This document shows positions 43,717 through 55,863 of a stretch of 64,000 nt of DNA, piece by piece; within the stretch, counting starts at the first letter, position 1, and each line of letters starts with the position of its first letter. The DNA is from Physcia stellaris (lineage: Eukaryota > Ascomycota > Lecanoromycetes > Caliciales > Physciaceae). The notes under the pieces were generated by a model. It did not search any database. It was not told the DNA's origin and saw only the letters and a program-made list of their open reading frames with translations. The translations under genes were made by a program, and so were the position numbers. Location of the stretch: the NCBI GenBank assembly GCA_018902385.1, contig JABSSW010000006.1:124001-188000 (forward strand), written 5' to 3'.

Positions 43717-45225
43717 TCAAGACCGAGTCGCCTTTGCAATGCGGGCGTTCACTAGGATGTTAGTCGGATCTTTCCCAGCCTTGGAGACATCTATATCAAA
43801 TTCCAATCTCGTTTGTGGCCTGAATAGGAGACAGTATGTGGAGCCGCCATAGCCAAACGTTCCCAGCTGCTCCCCTTTCCGGACTCGTTGACCCACCACC
43901 ACTGCAATGTTACAGCTGGAGACTTCGGCTATGCCTACAGGAAGGAAGCACAGGAGCCCGATATCTGGATTATCTGCTTCGATATAAATCATCGCTCGCG
44001 TGGCTACAGCTGTGAGATAGGGCTGCGATCCATTGGGCGGTATTGCATCCAAGACATCCATCGGAGCATTGGAGAAGTAACTGCCGGGCTGTAGGTGCGT
44101 CTTCACGATTCTACCAGAGACTGGTGAGTGCCATCGATGGTAGTTAAACTGTGAAAGGTACGACTGAAAGATAGTGCCTCCGTGAAATTGTGTGGCCAAC
44201 GGATCATCGGCAAGCATATGGTTTAGAGAGTAAGGCTGACCTTTGAGCCAGAAGCTATCGGTTGCTTGGACGTTGAAGGCAAGTCGGTAAGGAGACGATT
44301 CGCATGCATTCACGATTACGCTGTTATCCTCTGGACAAGCGACTGGCCGAGCACCCGGTCGCAACGGCCTGGTGAAAAATGCATTCCAACTCTGATACCC
44401 ATAGTGAGGTCTTGAAGGATCGCACTCGAAGTCCTCCACAAAGTGCGGCATTGTCTTTAAAGCTGCTTCACTGAACCATCCTTGGTTCGGCTGATCGTTT
44501 AAAACGTGGACAGATTCGGGAGAGTCGAGGAAAACAGTCCAAGCGTCTAGAATTTTCTTGAGCTGAGTGTTGACCTTGTCGCTCAGGAACGCCACCTGGC
44601 CACTTCTTGTGCGCATGATGCGGCTGAGGGTAAAGTTGACAGGAAAGCCCGCCCACAGTGAGTCAGTGAACACTGGTGCCTGCTGAATACTCACGTTCAG
44701 TCGTTCGAGCATTGTCCGGTAATCGTACACGTGAGGGTTCTGCTTCGGATCTTCCCCGTCAAGAGGTAATTCCGACTCGGCTTCCTCGAACATCGTATGG
44801 AACAACATGAAGAGCTGTGGGTCACTCTCAATCATTACCTTGAACTCTTGGATGAGAGGAAGCAGATGTGATGTGCCGCTTTGTATGTTTCTTGTGGCAT
44901 CGACTTGTTCCTTAGGTGGCGTTCTACTGAAGTCTGCATGACACAAGTTGTAGACACTTCTCGCTCTTGTTGCTTCCTTTTTATAGCTCGTTTCCTTCGA
45001 TATTCCAATCACGCTGGAGTAACATGGAGGGCTCCCCTTCAGATCGATTTCCCTGTCTTCGGATTGTGAATACACAGCGCTCGATTGCCCGGTGCTACCC
45101 TTCAGACCGTAAGATGTCGGCGTGCATTCTCCCTCGTGTTCCAGGAACCTGCTGGTTGTACAACCCATGATGCAACCGATTCTGCTGAAGATGATCTTTG
45201 ACCATAGGCTCGCGTTAAGAGTCAA
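43717..45225 (-). CDS. phosphatidylserine-decarboxylase-like enzyme with N-terminal myristoylation motif
   Basis: A single long exon. The core belongs to the PSD family: a helical N-terminal region, SWNAFFTRPLRPGARPV, HGGTIFQSYLSQFNYHRWHSPVSG, and near the C-terminus FGYGGSTYCLLF. The last corresponds to the self-cleavage site (usually LGSS/GGSS), where Ser becomes the pyruvoyl group. This is the soluble fungal subgroup that includes aromatic amino acid decarboxylases as well as PS decarboxylases, so the substrate is uncertain. The upstream ATG at 45225 gives 502 aa. A second in-frame ATG at 45168 begins MGCTTS, a strong N-myristoylation consensus with an adjacent Cys for palmitoylation, and may be the real start. 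No transit peptide or membrane helix was seen. The frame is intact. Confidence 0.87.
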   Translation of the reverse strand: MTLNASLWSKIIFSRIGCIMGCTTSRFLEHEGECTPTSYGLKGSTGQSSAVYSQSEDREIDLKGSPPCYSSVIGISKETSYKKEATRARSVYNLCHADFSRTPPKEQVDATRNIQSGTSHLLPLIQEFKVMIESDPQLFMLFHTMFEEAESELPLDGEDPKQNPHVYDYRTMLERLNVSIQQAPVFTDSLWAGFPVNFTLSRIMRTRSGQVAFLSDKVNTQLKKILDAWTVFLDSPESVHVLNDQPNQGWFSEAALKTMPHFVEDFECDPSRPHYGYQSWNAFFTRPLRPGARPVACPEDNSVIVNACESSPYRLAFNVQATDSFWLKGQPYSLNHMLADDPLATQFHGGTIFQSYLSQFNYHRWHSPVSGRIVKTHLQPGSYFSNAPMDVLDAIPPNGSQPYLTAVATRAMIYIEADNPDIGLLCFLPVGIAEVSSCNIAVVVGQRVRKGEQLGTFGYGGSTYCLLFRPQTRLEFDIDVSKAGKDPTNILVNARIAKATRS

Positions 45226-47017
45226 ATTCTATGCGACTTGCAGAATATATGTATTGGCCTCGCTAAGACTAAAGACTTAACTTCATAGTCAAAGAAAAGG
45301 GTGCCAAGATGAAGAACTACCAGAGGCGATCGAGCGATATTAGGCGACGTAGCATGCATTTTAGTCTGGGACTGCTGGTAGAGGATCGAGCATCTCCGAG
45401 CGGGTGATCTCTTTTATTGGTCGGACAGTACCACTATTCCCAACAGATCGATCACGTAAACAAGCTTTCGCAGATCTTTCTATCCGATGTCAATAATGGG
45501 GATCTCACTACGAATCCGGTCCTCGTACCTGTCGTATTTTCAAGCCACACCAACTCGCAGAGAGAATCGCACCTTCTTAACATCCACCCAATTTCATATT
45601 TCATGAGGCCACTGTTACCCGAAACAGGACCTAATGATGACCTAATGATTATCATGCCACCCGGTGCATTCAGCAGTTCGGGTCATTTCAAGTACAGCAT
45701 ATTTGCGCTCTTACGAAAAGGCGATTACGGAGCAACCCCCGCTCTCTCAGCAATCTTGTGACTATTCTTGGGCGTGCGTGCACTTTTCCGCCCGATGCAA
45801 TGCAGTTCGGATGAGTTTTGCGTATCGCCTTGCCTGTTGTATCATTGCGACGAGGTTTTGGTAACCAACGAACTACACAATATCAAGATTTCCCCTCTCA
45901 CGACGACTTTGAACGTGCTGCTTCTTGCGAATAACCCCGCACAAAGCGAAAACGTGCATGCAAACTGGCATATATATATGTTGGCTAAGGAGATGTATGT
46001 AGGAAAACCCACAGACCTGAATCGATATCCAGGCGGGCCAGTTGTTGGTCAGAGGAGATGTCCATACTTGAATGCAAAGAGATGTACTTCTCGTGTCGCT
46101 CGGACCTGACAGAGAAGCACGGACAGTCGACGAACCCAAACCCCTCTCTTGTGGCAAGCTTTATGCAGCTGTGTCTCCCGCAGACGCCAGAGCGTTCCAC
46201 AGGCCTGAGAAGGACAAATTTCTCTCTGGCATCTGAACAGGGGCTTTCCACGAGCAACTTACGGCCCTTGGCGAACACGAGCTGTGACACGCCACGATAC
46301 AGAGCAGCAATGTGCCTCACAAGCAGAACCTTTTTGCATTCAGCGTCTCATATGGCAAATGCAGACAACGTCTCGTGAAATGCAGTCCACGGAGAACGGT
46401 CCGCTTCCGATGTCGGGGTTTCTCAAGCTACTTACCTAGCCAATGCCGAATAATCGTGGTTTGTGGCGGCCTCACGAAGCATAGTACGGTCCTCACAGAT
46501 AATTACCACGGACTGCGAGGCTTCTCTCATGTCTCGCCTCCTGATCTAGTCGCTGTTACGCCTAACACCAAGCATACAGCTTGGTTGGGCTCTTCTTCCT
46601 CGCACTCTCGCATTGCTCTTCAGTATATGCAATTCAACCCCCATTGTTCCTACTCCTAGTGGGAGGTGAAGAGACGTGTTTCAGCGAAGTTGTCGTGTGG
46701 GGAGGTATCCGGAGACCACGCTCGGGCGATGCCTGAGAACGCACTCACGTAACACCTGAACCGCTCGATACGATAGACCCATTTCAGCGTTTGACGTGGT
46801 TCTGTTCGCAATGGAACGATGAAAAGACGGCCCCCAATTGACGCCAAGATTGCGCCGGCCCTTTGGATAGCGGGGCACAGAGATGGACCCTGAGCAGTGA
46901 GGCTGGTACGAGTATCCATCTTCCCATTGATAGAGAAGACGCATCTCGCTTGTTCATATTCCTTCTCCTCCTTCAACACCTAGATTCGTCTGGATATCTA
47001 CTAAATCATCCATCAGC
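45226..47017. other. intergenic, about 1.8 kb, nothing recognised
   Basis: Several overlapping short ORFs on both strands, none convincing. It contains the promoters of the decarboxylase (minus) and the WW-domain gene (plus). Confidence 0.4.
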
Positions 47018-47727
47018 ATGTCGTTCCTCAATAAATACAAAAAGCAATTCGACGACGCAAAGGCGAAATACGTCCCTGACCAGTCAAAGAAGGAGGAAGC
47101 CAAACCTACAGGTATACCCCAAATCTTGAAGATCCTTCGCTCGGGAGCCCAACGGCTCACCCCAAAGCAACAGAACATACAGCAGCTGGCGCTTCCCAGC
47201 CCGGGGCTACCGAGAACCTAACGCCCGCTGTTCCCCCGGGTGGGTTGCTCAATGGGATCACAGCAGCTCGCGATGGACATACCAAGACCAATCTACCGGA
47301 AAGGTCCAAGCCGAGCATCCCGATCCCGCCAATTATGGTGGCCAGTCGATGCCTCCAGGAGGCCCAGTGCTTGAAAAGGACGGGCAGCCGAAGAAGGACA
47401 AGAACGGGATGTTGATTGGCGCTGCCGGTGGGCTGGCCACAGGGGCGTTTGGCAAGATGTTGATTGGGAAGGCGAAGAAGAAGGCATTGAAGCAAGCTGG
47501 TAGGTTTCACCAGTTCCAAACACTTCAGGGCAACAGAGCCGGGGTATTGGAGCTTCGAGATTGCGCAGGCTCTGTTGTAGATGCGGCCTTACTGATCTGT
47601 GATGCTAGGGATGGGCGGTCATTCGAAGCATGGTGGCGGACATGGCGGACACGGTGGCGGACATGGTGGCGGGTATGGCGGTGGTGGAGGGTCTGGAAGC
47701 TCGTCTTCTGATAGCGACAGTGACTGA
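47018..47727 (+). CDS. WW-domain protein with Gly/His-rich tail, one apparent frameshift
   Basis: Exon 1 reads MSFLNKYKKQFDDAKAKYVP and ends at a donor after CCTACAG (about 47111). Exon 2 begins near 47167 (TEHTAAGASQPG...NLTPAVPPG). The frame then has to move one base earlier at the C5G3 tract 47233-47240. In the new frame GWVAQWDHSSSRW, YQDQSTGK and HPDP form a WW domain of the fungal PPGWVAQWD type. The protein goes on to GGPVLEKDGQPKKDKNGM and a small amphipathic GAAGGLATGAFGKMLIGKAKKK. A last exon (from about 47610) gives the Gly/His repeats and a Ser/Asp tail. WW domains bind Pro-rich ligands. The role of this common fungal family is unknown. The shift looks like another missing base in a homopolymer. 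Confidence 0.75.
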
Positions 47728-48675
47728 GTCACGGTCGGATCTGGGTGCTTTGTATTCGCGTAAGGGCTGATAACGATGGCTGCATTTCAAGGGTGACAGA
47801 AGAGAGTATGCATGTCCCCTTCTGATTACTGCCTTGAATCCTTTTCCCGGGTCGGACACCTGGCAGCGCAGGTACTTGATCGACGACATTGTAGGCCACG
47901 CATACTAGGACAGTATTCCGTCTCAGTTCCAGAGCGGACCATTTGCCCACAGGATACAGAACAAGAACTCGATGAGATCATCTTTTTGCGGGCACGGATA
48001 GAGAAGGTTTTGTCGATCACATGTTTGGCAGGGATGACAAGAACGACAAGAATAGACGTGAACCCTGCCAAGTTTTAGCGCCGATCGTGTTCAAGATCTA
48101 CCCGATCCCTCGCATGTGGTTGTCTTCCTGTCACCGGTGCAGTCAGACGCAGATACGGAGATTAATATATTTGCTTGCCTGTGTCCTCATCCGAATCAGG
48201 AGATATCTGCAAGTCATCGGGCACGTGCATGATATCGTGAACGAAAGTGTTTTTCCACACAGGGTCCTCTCTGCATTTGGTGGCGAAGGAGATTCCGTGT
48301 AAAGTGTAGACCAGGCAAAGACATGGGTTTAGAGCTGACTTTGATGACATGGCTCATCGACACGGAGTATTGAACCACGTAGCATCCGGACCTGTCATCG
48401 CCGTAAGCGATCGATCAAGATGCATGATCTGATCGAGATCCAGCAGCTAACGCCATCGGGCCATCCCGACTATGCGACAGGCCAACCATATTGCAGTATC
48501 AAAGCTTTAACTTTCAACATGCTCTAGTGTCATGGTCATCATCATTTGCGACTTGCTAGAGTCAGCATTCCATTGACTTAAGAGCTTTCAATGACCATGA
48601 CCCTCATGGCTAGGATATATCAACCCATTCGCTCTTCTGGAGTCACCCCCGATCCTCTTCGTCCCATCTTCAGTT
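47728..48675. other. intergenic, about 950 bp, nothing recognised
   Basis: No convincing ORF. It holds the promoter of the MFS gene that follows. Confidence 0.4.
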
Positions 48676-50500
48676 ATGGCACCTTCAAGCCCTCGCATAG
48701 AGGCGCAAAGCATCTCATGGCCGCTACCAACAACACACTCTTTTGATGAATACAGCCCGTTGCTTCAAAAAACCTTGCACAACGATTTTGCAGACCTACC
48801 CTCTGACCGTAAACAGACCCCGGCGGCCGAAGATAGAAAGCTCAGCACAAGTAGCTTGTTATGGATCATGACGAGTATCTGGATTGGTACCTTTCTTGCA
48901 GGGCTAGGTAAGCACCCGAAGGTCTTTCTATCGAGGTCTTACCTCTAGTTATCGCCTATTGCACACATCTTGCTCATTCTTTGATTATGTAGATGGGACC
49001 GTGATGGCGACTTTGGCAGCACCAATCGCCACAAGTTTTGAGTCTCTTTCCCTTCTGGCATGGCTTGCGACGGGTTATTTGATCGGACAAGCAGCAACGC
49101 AGCCTCTGTGCGGCAAGCTGACCGACATCTTCTCTCGCGAATGGGGTCTGATTGTCAGCAACTGTCTTTTCGCTCTGGGAAACCTGATCTGTGGAGTTGC
49201 GGAAAACAATGCGACGATGATATTTGGAAGGATTGTGGCCGGCATTGGCGGAGGCTGCATCAATACCATAACCACAATCATCTCTAGTGATCTGATTCCC
49301 TTACGGCAGCGTGGTCTTTGGCAAGGTCTTGCTAACGTGTTTTGGGGCCTTGGAAATGGTCTTGGTGGTCTCTTTGGTGGCTACATGAACGATAATTGGG
49401 ACTGGAGGTTCGCTTTTATTGCACAAGTCCCCCTCAGCATTGTCTCTCTGGTCATCATCTGCTGCCAATTCAAAACAATCGGATCCAATACTCCCCGTCA
49501 AATCGTCAAGAGCCAGTCGGCGTTGTCTCGAGTCGACTTTTTGGGATCATTCCTGATGGTCTCGACCTTGGTGCTTTTCCTCACCGGCATCACGAGTGGT
49601 GGGAATGTTGTACCATGGTCACACCCAATCGCTTATGTTCCTCTTCCACTATCAGTTGTCTTCTTCTGCGGCTTCATATACGTTGAGCGGAACATTGCAC
49701 GCGAGCCAATTCTACCCTTACATTTCCTCGGCGACCGTACAGTATTGTGCGCCTGTCTGACGAGTTGGAGTTTTCACCTAGCTATGTTTGTTGTCACGTT
49801 CTACATACCAATCTACTATCGTATCCTAGGTGTCAGCACCACCCGAGCGGGCACGGCACTCGCGCCTATCGGCGTTCTGCTTCCCCTCGGATCACTGACA
49901 GCGGGACTTATCACATCTCGGACGGGCAAATACATAAACACTCTGAGAAGCACCCTAATACTGCTTCTAGCAGGTGCGATTGGATGCACGACCAATTCAT
50001 TAAGTACACCGCTGTGGTTACCAATGATATACCTAGGGGCCATTGCATTCGCTACTGGTGCAATGCTCGTCGTAACCTTGGTCGCGTTCACTAGCGCTGT
50101 CAAGATTGAAGAGCAAGCTCTCGTTACCTCACTCTCGTATGTCTTCCGCTCAACTGGATCAGTATTAGGAGTCGCTATCGGATCGGCTGTATACCAATCT
50201 GTTCTGGAACATGCTCTGTGGGCACGCATTGGCACGATCGATGACGCAGCCGACATCATACGCGGCATAAAGGATAGTCTGGACTTCCTGGAGGCACTGC
50301 CAGCTCAGCTGCAGAGCCTAGTGAGAAATAGCTACATGGATGCTTTGAGGGCCACATTCGGTACCACAGTGGGTTTCGCCGTTGTGGCTATTGTCAGCGG
50401 GCTGTTAGTGAAGCAATTAAAGCTACACAGTACCTTGACGAGAGAAGAAGAAGAGGATGCCGCGAAGACAGCCGGCCAAGACAACGAAAGACGCGATTGA
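48676..50500 (+). CDS. MFS transporter, 14-TM DHA2/Vba-like family
   Basis: One intron (48908-48992) is removed; the product is about 579 aa. A hydrophilic N-terminus with a dileucine-type EYSPLLQ motif, seen in vacuolar sorting signals, precedes the first helix. The family motif after it is LDGTVMATLAAPIA. Motif A is GKLTDIFSREWGL. Motif C-like GNGLGGLFGGYMND follows, and further helices bring the total to about 14. The sequence resembles vacuolar basic amino acid transporters (Vba/Fnx1) and azole-resistance-type DHA2 permeases. Vacuolar location and basic amino acid transport are inferences from this similarity and the dileucine motif. The frame is intact. It has no metabolic neighbour. Confidence 0.88.
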
Positions 50501-51964
50501 GGTCAGCCCATGGCGGACCGTACTACCTACTGTACCCAAGCGGAAAGTGGGAAGATTACGGATACGGGCAGATGCCAAGATCAATGAAAGCCCCGCTGCA
50601 ATTGATATGCGGCTGCTTGCGATGAGCGCATCCTCGAGGAGGTAGGGAACTTGGTAAGGACACCTCCACCAGCAGCGTCTGGGTTTGGCATGAATGCTGA
50701 AATGTTGCCCAGCGGCTCCCGATCAAAGCTCCGGGAAAACCAAAGAGATAAAAGTCAGGATGGTCAACCTTTATAGTCCAGTATGCTTGACTACATGTGA
50801 GATCACCGGATCGGGCATCCTGGAGCCATCAGAAACATTATGAACGACTGTCCAAGTGAGCATCGGGCAACTACTCGGTACATCCATCACCCTCTCGCTA
50901 AGGTCGCGTAGGTTGAGAATTTTAGACGGCGCTAATGATACGGTGCCTCTCGGTTGGATTGAGCGTTATCTGTCGGGTTGCGCTTTGCTCCAAGGCTCCA
51001 GCTCCATCTCTATCTTTGGGGATACGGGTGGAGGAGCTAGTTTTCTCTAGATGTGGGTTTGAATTGTATATATTACTTACCCCATTCACTGCTGTTAGGG
51101 GTCTTCATCGAAACGCTTCATTTCGACCAGCATAAGCTTACCTGGCCTTGAGAGTCTAAAGCTGAGGTGTGCAATGATGAGCATGAACCCCAACACGTGA
51201 CCTACGTCGGATTCCCTCCTACTTATCTTTTCTACCCTTCACCTCAAGATGAGAAAAAGGCAAAGCGAATTTAACCCGAACGGATTCGACGCCAAGTCTT
51301 GCCTTATCAGAGACCTGCGGGCTTCTTTAGACGAGAGCCACGTACATCAATGCTGGCGTTGGCCCTCGGCTGTAAATTGAATTTATGCCTGGGAAGCTCT
51401 CAGGCTTAACTTGGTTGCCAGCCTTAATCGATATATGGATGGGAAAAGATGATCCTAAGCGTTGGACCCATGCTCTGTATCGTACTTGTGTGCTCGGGTG
51501 CCAAGGAGGTATACCTGTAGGTGTATGTTTCTCGTTGAGAGGGACTTGTAGAATGCTTGGGCTGTGATGGAGTTGGGCACGAAAAAGTCTATGTTCAAAT
51601 GGAATCTGTTTCATTTTTCGGGCCAAAGCTTTCCCAAAGCACGATGACATCATTTGCAAAGTCACATGAATGCCAAGGCCTAGGCTGACTAAGTACGTAC
51701 ATGCGAGGCTGAATGCCAAGATGCAGTTTCTGGAGGTTCTTTCCAACCTCTTCCACTATCACTTTCTCTCTCCTCCCATCCGCGACTGACAGAATCCCAT
51801 CAATGCCCCTGTATGATCACACATCTCTATATAAATCTGTTTTCTTACCAGCTTTCTTCATCAATTTTGAATACAAATACATTTAGTCGACAAGGCTAGC
51901 TTTAGCCTCACGGTGCAAGCATCCGCCACGCTATCCAACCGCTCCCGATCTTAATGTCAGCACT
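50501..51964. other. intergenic, about 1.5 kb, nothing recognised
   Basis: Short ORFs only. No repeat or RNA gene seen. Confidence 0.4.
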
Positions 51965-54255
51965 ATGAGCTCTCTTATATTCGGCAATGGCACCGATGTA
52001 GTACACTGGAAACCTAGTCCTAAAATTCGTGGCACTTTCGATATCTTGACAACATGTACGATCACCATGTTACTTTGCGTGTGGACCGCTGTCCATCTGA
52101 ACATTTCTCCACCTGGAACTTTCTGGAAATCTAAGCTGAGGAAGGTTGGATGGTTGATCTTGGCTCTGATAGCGCCTGAGATGGTGGCTTATACCGCTTG
52201 GTACGCGGATCCCATAGCTTGATTATTACGCTAGGGTCTACCACTCTGAGGTCTCGTATACTAATAGATTTCAGGAACCAGAGGCAACGGGCAATCAAAA
52301 TAATGCGAGCCGTCAACAAATTATATGGATTGCCAAACCCTCCCTCATGGTACGAAAGGATAAGCAAAATTAATAGACGAATTGTTATGAGGCTAAGGAG
52401 TATCTTTCTTTTACCTGGGCAAGTGCCTGCTAGAGTGAGTGGAGCCGCTTGAAGCTGCAGAAACCTGGTTTGGATCATTGATCTATCATTATATCACAGC
52501 AGCCAACCCTTGAGGCACAGAAGAGTACCACGGCCGTCGATCGTCATCCGTGGACTCTTGTTCACGGTTTTTATGCTGTGATGGGGGGCTTTGCTGTACA
52601 GATTCCTGGAAACCTTCCCGAATCAGAGAAATTCTTGCCCTCAGATGACAGCGAGACATGGTTTCTTACCGAGGCTGGGATTCACTTCTTGTTGAATAAA
52701 GAGGGCAATGGCAGTGATGAGGTTCCAGACCTTTCGGAAGAGGACATAAAATCGAAAAGTAAAGCCAATGGTCTTGCCAAGGGCTTGATCTGCCTTCAGG
52801 CATTGTGGTTCATTGCGCAATGCTTGACACGGCGTAAGAATGTCTCCAGAGGGCTGCGGCTGAACCCTCAATCTCTCCGTCGGGTCACCGTTCTGACTGA
52901 TATGCGTAGTCGCTCAGCGTATTCCTATTGCGCTACTAGAACTCAACACTTTTGGCCACGCGGTGTGTGCATTGATAATCTACGGGATATGGTGGCAGAA
53001 GCCTTTTGAAGTTGATTATCCCACTATAATATTCAGTCAAGATCTTTGGAATGTCTGTGCCCTCAAGTCAATGAGTGAGCGAAAATCAGCCATGGCTGAT
53101 TGGGCCAGAGACCAGTTCGTAACAGCGCTAAAAAGCAGTCACGCGCTTTCACAGGTATGAAGTTCCCTATTTGACAAGGAAATGGAAGACTGTGAAAATA
53201 TCAAAATTATGAGTCCCAGCATAGTTCCATCAACCACCGTCATCACAATTCCTTTTCAATCGGCTGCCTCAGGGCTAATAGATAACTCATAGTGGCAAAA
53301 GAATTGGTATGTGGCGTACTGGTACTTGTCTTGGCTCGAGGCCCCACGACGAGAGACCGATTTCCTCGAGAACTTCGCTATCAGAGGAGAATCCATGGAA
53401 TATTACTATGTTCCTGCAGAGCACGGAGCGGAGCTTCATAGGGATGTTGATGTCAGCTCAACTACACTAGCATCTGGTCAATATTTGACGGGAACTGGTT
53501 TCAAATTGCGTACCTTTGCCCAGTTGATCGATCATCATTTACTATTTCCCACATTTCCCCACGAATCGTTAATGAAACCCTACAGATCAAAGTATCTCAG
53601 AGCATTAACGAATCTCAACCAATACAAAGATGATCAAATACCCTTTACAGGTTTAACCTTCACAGATCGAGATGTTACGCGTTGGAATATGGCGTGGCGA
53701 GCTGTCCAGACGTGCAAGCTAGTCGAAGACACAAAAGAGAACGGGGTGACGCAAAAGAGACCTGATGTTAAACGTCTGCCCAGGCAACTTACCGAAAGAT
53801 GTGACGATTGGCCTACCTTCGACGACCTAGCCAATTTGCCCATTCTCTTCGGTTTCAGCGTTGCAGCATTTATATACGGTGGCCTTCACGCATTAGCATG
53901 GTTTGCACATTTCAATTCGAACACTGAGCAATTGCTGTGGCGAGCTTCTGCATGTATCGTTATGGGTGGATTTCCCGTGGCCTGCATTATAAGATTTGTG
54001 ATACCTGCCGCTGAAGATATCATTGATGAGTTTTTATCGGCATATGATGGTCAGAAAGTCTGGATGAACAGCGCCACTGTGTTTGTAATTAAGACTCTAC
54101 TTTTGTGTGTACGCATATTGCTCTTTCTAGTTCTTCTGGCTTATATTCTCGCACGAGCATACCTCGTCATCGAATGCTTCATCAACCTCTCCCACCTACC
54201 AGCAGGAGCCTACGACGTCCCGAATTGGTCCGCCTACTTCCCTCACATATCCTAA
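51965..54255 (+). CDS. large fungal integral membrane protein of unknown function
   Basis: Five exons join in phase. MSSLIFGNGTDVVHW and RGTFDILTTC with VWTAVHLNISPP open the protein. After WNQRQRAIKIMRAVNKLYG there is an intron ending before QPTLEAQ, then HPWTLVHGFYAVMGGFA, KSKANGLAKGLICLQALWF, LAQRIPIALLELNTFGHAVC and ALIIYGIWWQKPFEV. The last exon (from about 53294) has a long extracellular or lumenal part and at least three more helices (LFGFSVAAFIYGGLHALAWF, ACIVMGGFPVACIIRFV, LLLCVRILLFLVLLAYIL), ending YFPHIS. This order is typical of a widespread, uncharacterised Pezizomycotina membrane family. The function is unknown. The frame looks intact with these introns. Confidence 0.82.
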
Positions 54256-55863
54256 GGATCTTCCGGAAAGCAATGGAAGAGAATTCTGGCACTCTTCCCT
54301 ACAAGACACCGATGTCGTCCTTGAGATACTGGTATTTAAAGAAGAACGGTGGCGGGTTATTGCAATCAGCGTACGAGTACAAGGGCTATTGGCAGGATTT
54401 GGTGATTTCTGGAACCGCACGCTCTTTTCTTGGCTAGAGATGCAGTTTACGATTAATGAAACACACTTGAGTGGAGGCGAACTCTGCAACACGCTGATGC
54501 CTGACAAGCACTGTGTGATCCTAGAGACCTATACTCGATACACATGGAGCGCGAACCCGCATCTCATAAACCGAACTTCGCTGGGAGAATTGATAATTAT
54601 CGAAAAAGTGCACGTATTCAATCCAATATGATTTGAATTCCCTTACGCACAAACGCCTAATCTTCATTTCATTTGGCTAACATCGACTCCCGTCCTCGAT
54701 CTACATTCCGTGCAAGGATGGATCTTCGACGGAGAGATGATGCGATGGAACGCTGGATAGAAACCTCACAGTCATCAGCTTTTCCGCTAACCCCTTTGTT
54801 GGTCGTCTGAAATGTCATTGAAATGAGTTTGAGATTCGCTCTTTGATAGAGGACAGATCAGACGTGGATATTTATTCTGAACAGGCATTCCCGCATCGAC
54901 AGAAATTTGCAATGGATTGAGAAGAAGAGACACGATATCCAGTGTAACAACTCCATATTCCAGCAAGACTAAAGAAACCCTTCAAAGTTCAAATGACGGG
55001 CTTGGATCTGCTTGGCTCTGGGAATCCAGCAAGATGGTGATGTAATCGCCGTCGCTTGTTCCTGCAGGCTATGACTTAGGTCTGCATAATGGCAATGAAT
55101 CAATTGGACAAGATTGCTGCACCGAGGGTCTTCACTGTTTACGAGTTACCCGATGCGGAAGGGTGTTTACTTACTACTTGAAATTGTTTACGTGCAGAAT
55201 TATTGTACTGGTTTCATCGTCTCAACGAGATTATGTTTGACAGACACGGGGAGTTCGGACTCGGGGGCTCTACGAGGATTGGAACGCAGGAATTCTAGAT
55301 TTGCATGAAGAGAGATCCCTTAAAATTGGCTTGCTTAGAGGACCAAGCACGATGAATTGCTAATGCCCCTCAAGGCTTCTGCATAAAGACTTTCATGATT
55401 GGCCCGACCAGCGAGTCTCGTCCATGCAAGAAAAACACCTACAAGAGCTCTGCTGAGCAACAAAGTCGCCGACTAATTTCCTCTTTCTGACGCGGTCGAA
55501 CTACGAAGTTGATATGTACATAGAACGACTTTCAAAGGCGGATGAACGAAAAACAAAAGTTCTCGAAAATGAAGGGCAAAAGAGAAAGAACAATGGCTGA
55601 TCACCTGCAATGGAAATAGCAGAAGATCCGAGCATTTCCTTTGATGATCGGGCATATCCGTATATGCGCCTTCTCTGCATCAGCAGCCCGGTCCAGCAGG
55701 CCGAATATGTGGAGTCTCGCACAACTCGCCCGAGTAGGCCCGAAAGTCTGTTCGAGGTTAACAAAGACATATTGTATTGTCTGACCTTCCAGTCTTCATG
55801 GGAATGGCAACAATAAGTCATAATCCTCAAAAGCTAGCACATTCTCCTGCTTAGACGGCGAAA
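54256..55863. other. intergenic, about 1.6 kb, no gene accepted
   Basis: An open frame of about 125 codons runs from 54256 to 54631, but it has no start, signal or recognisable family. The rest holds only short ORFs. Promoter sequences of the next gene should lie near 55.7-55.86 kb. Confidence 0.35.

Noticed and set aside
45985-46659. Overlapping ORFs on both strands
   Set aside because: Mutually exclusive, no motifs, no splice model improves them.
54256-54631. Open frame of about 125 codons after the membrane protein
   Set aside because: Frame is open but has no start, no splice link to the upstream gene, and no family resemblance; kept only as a note.
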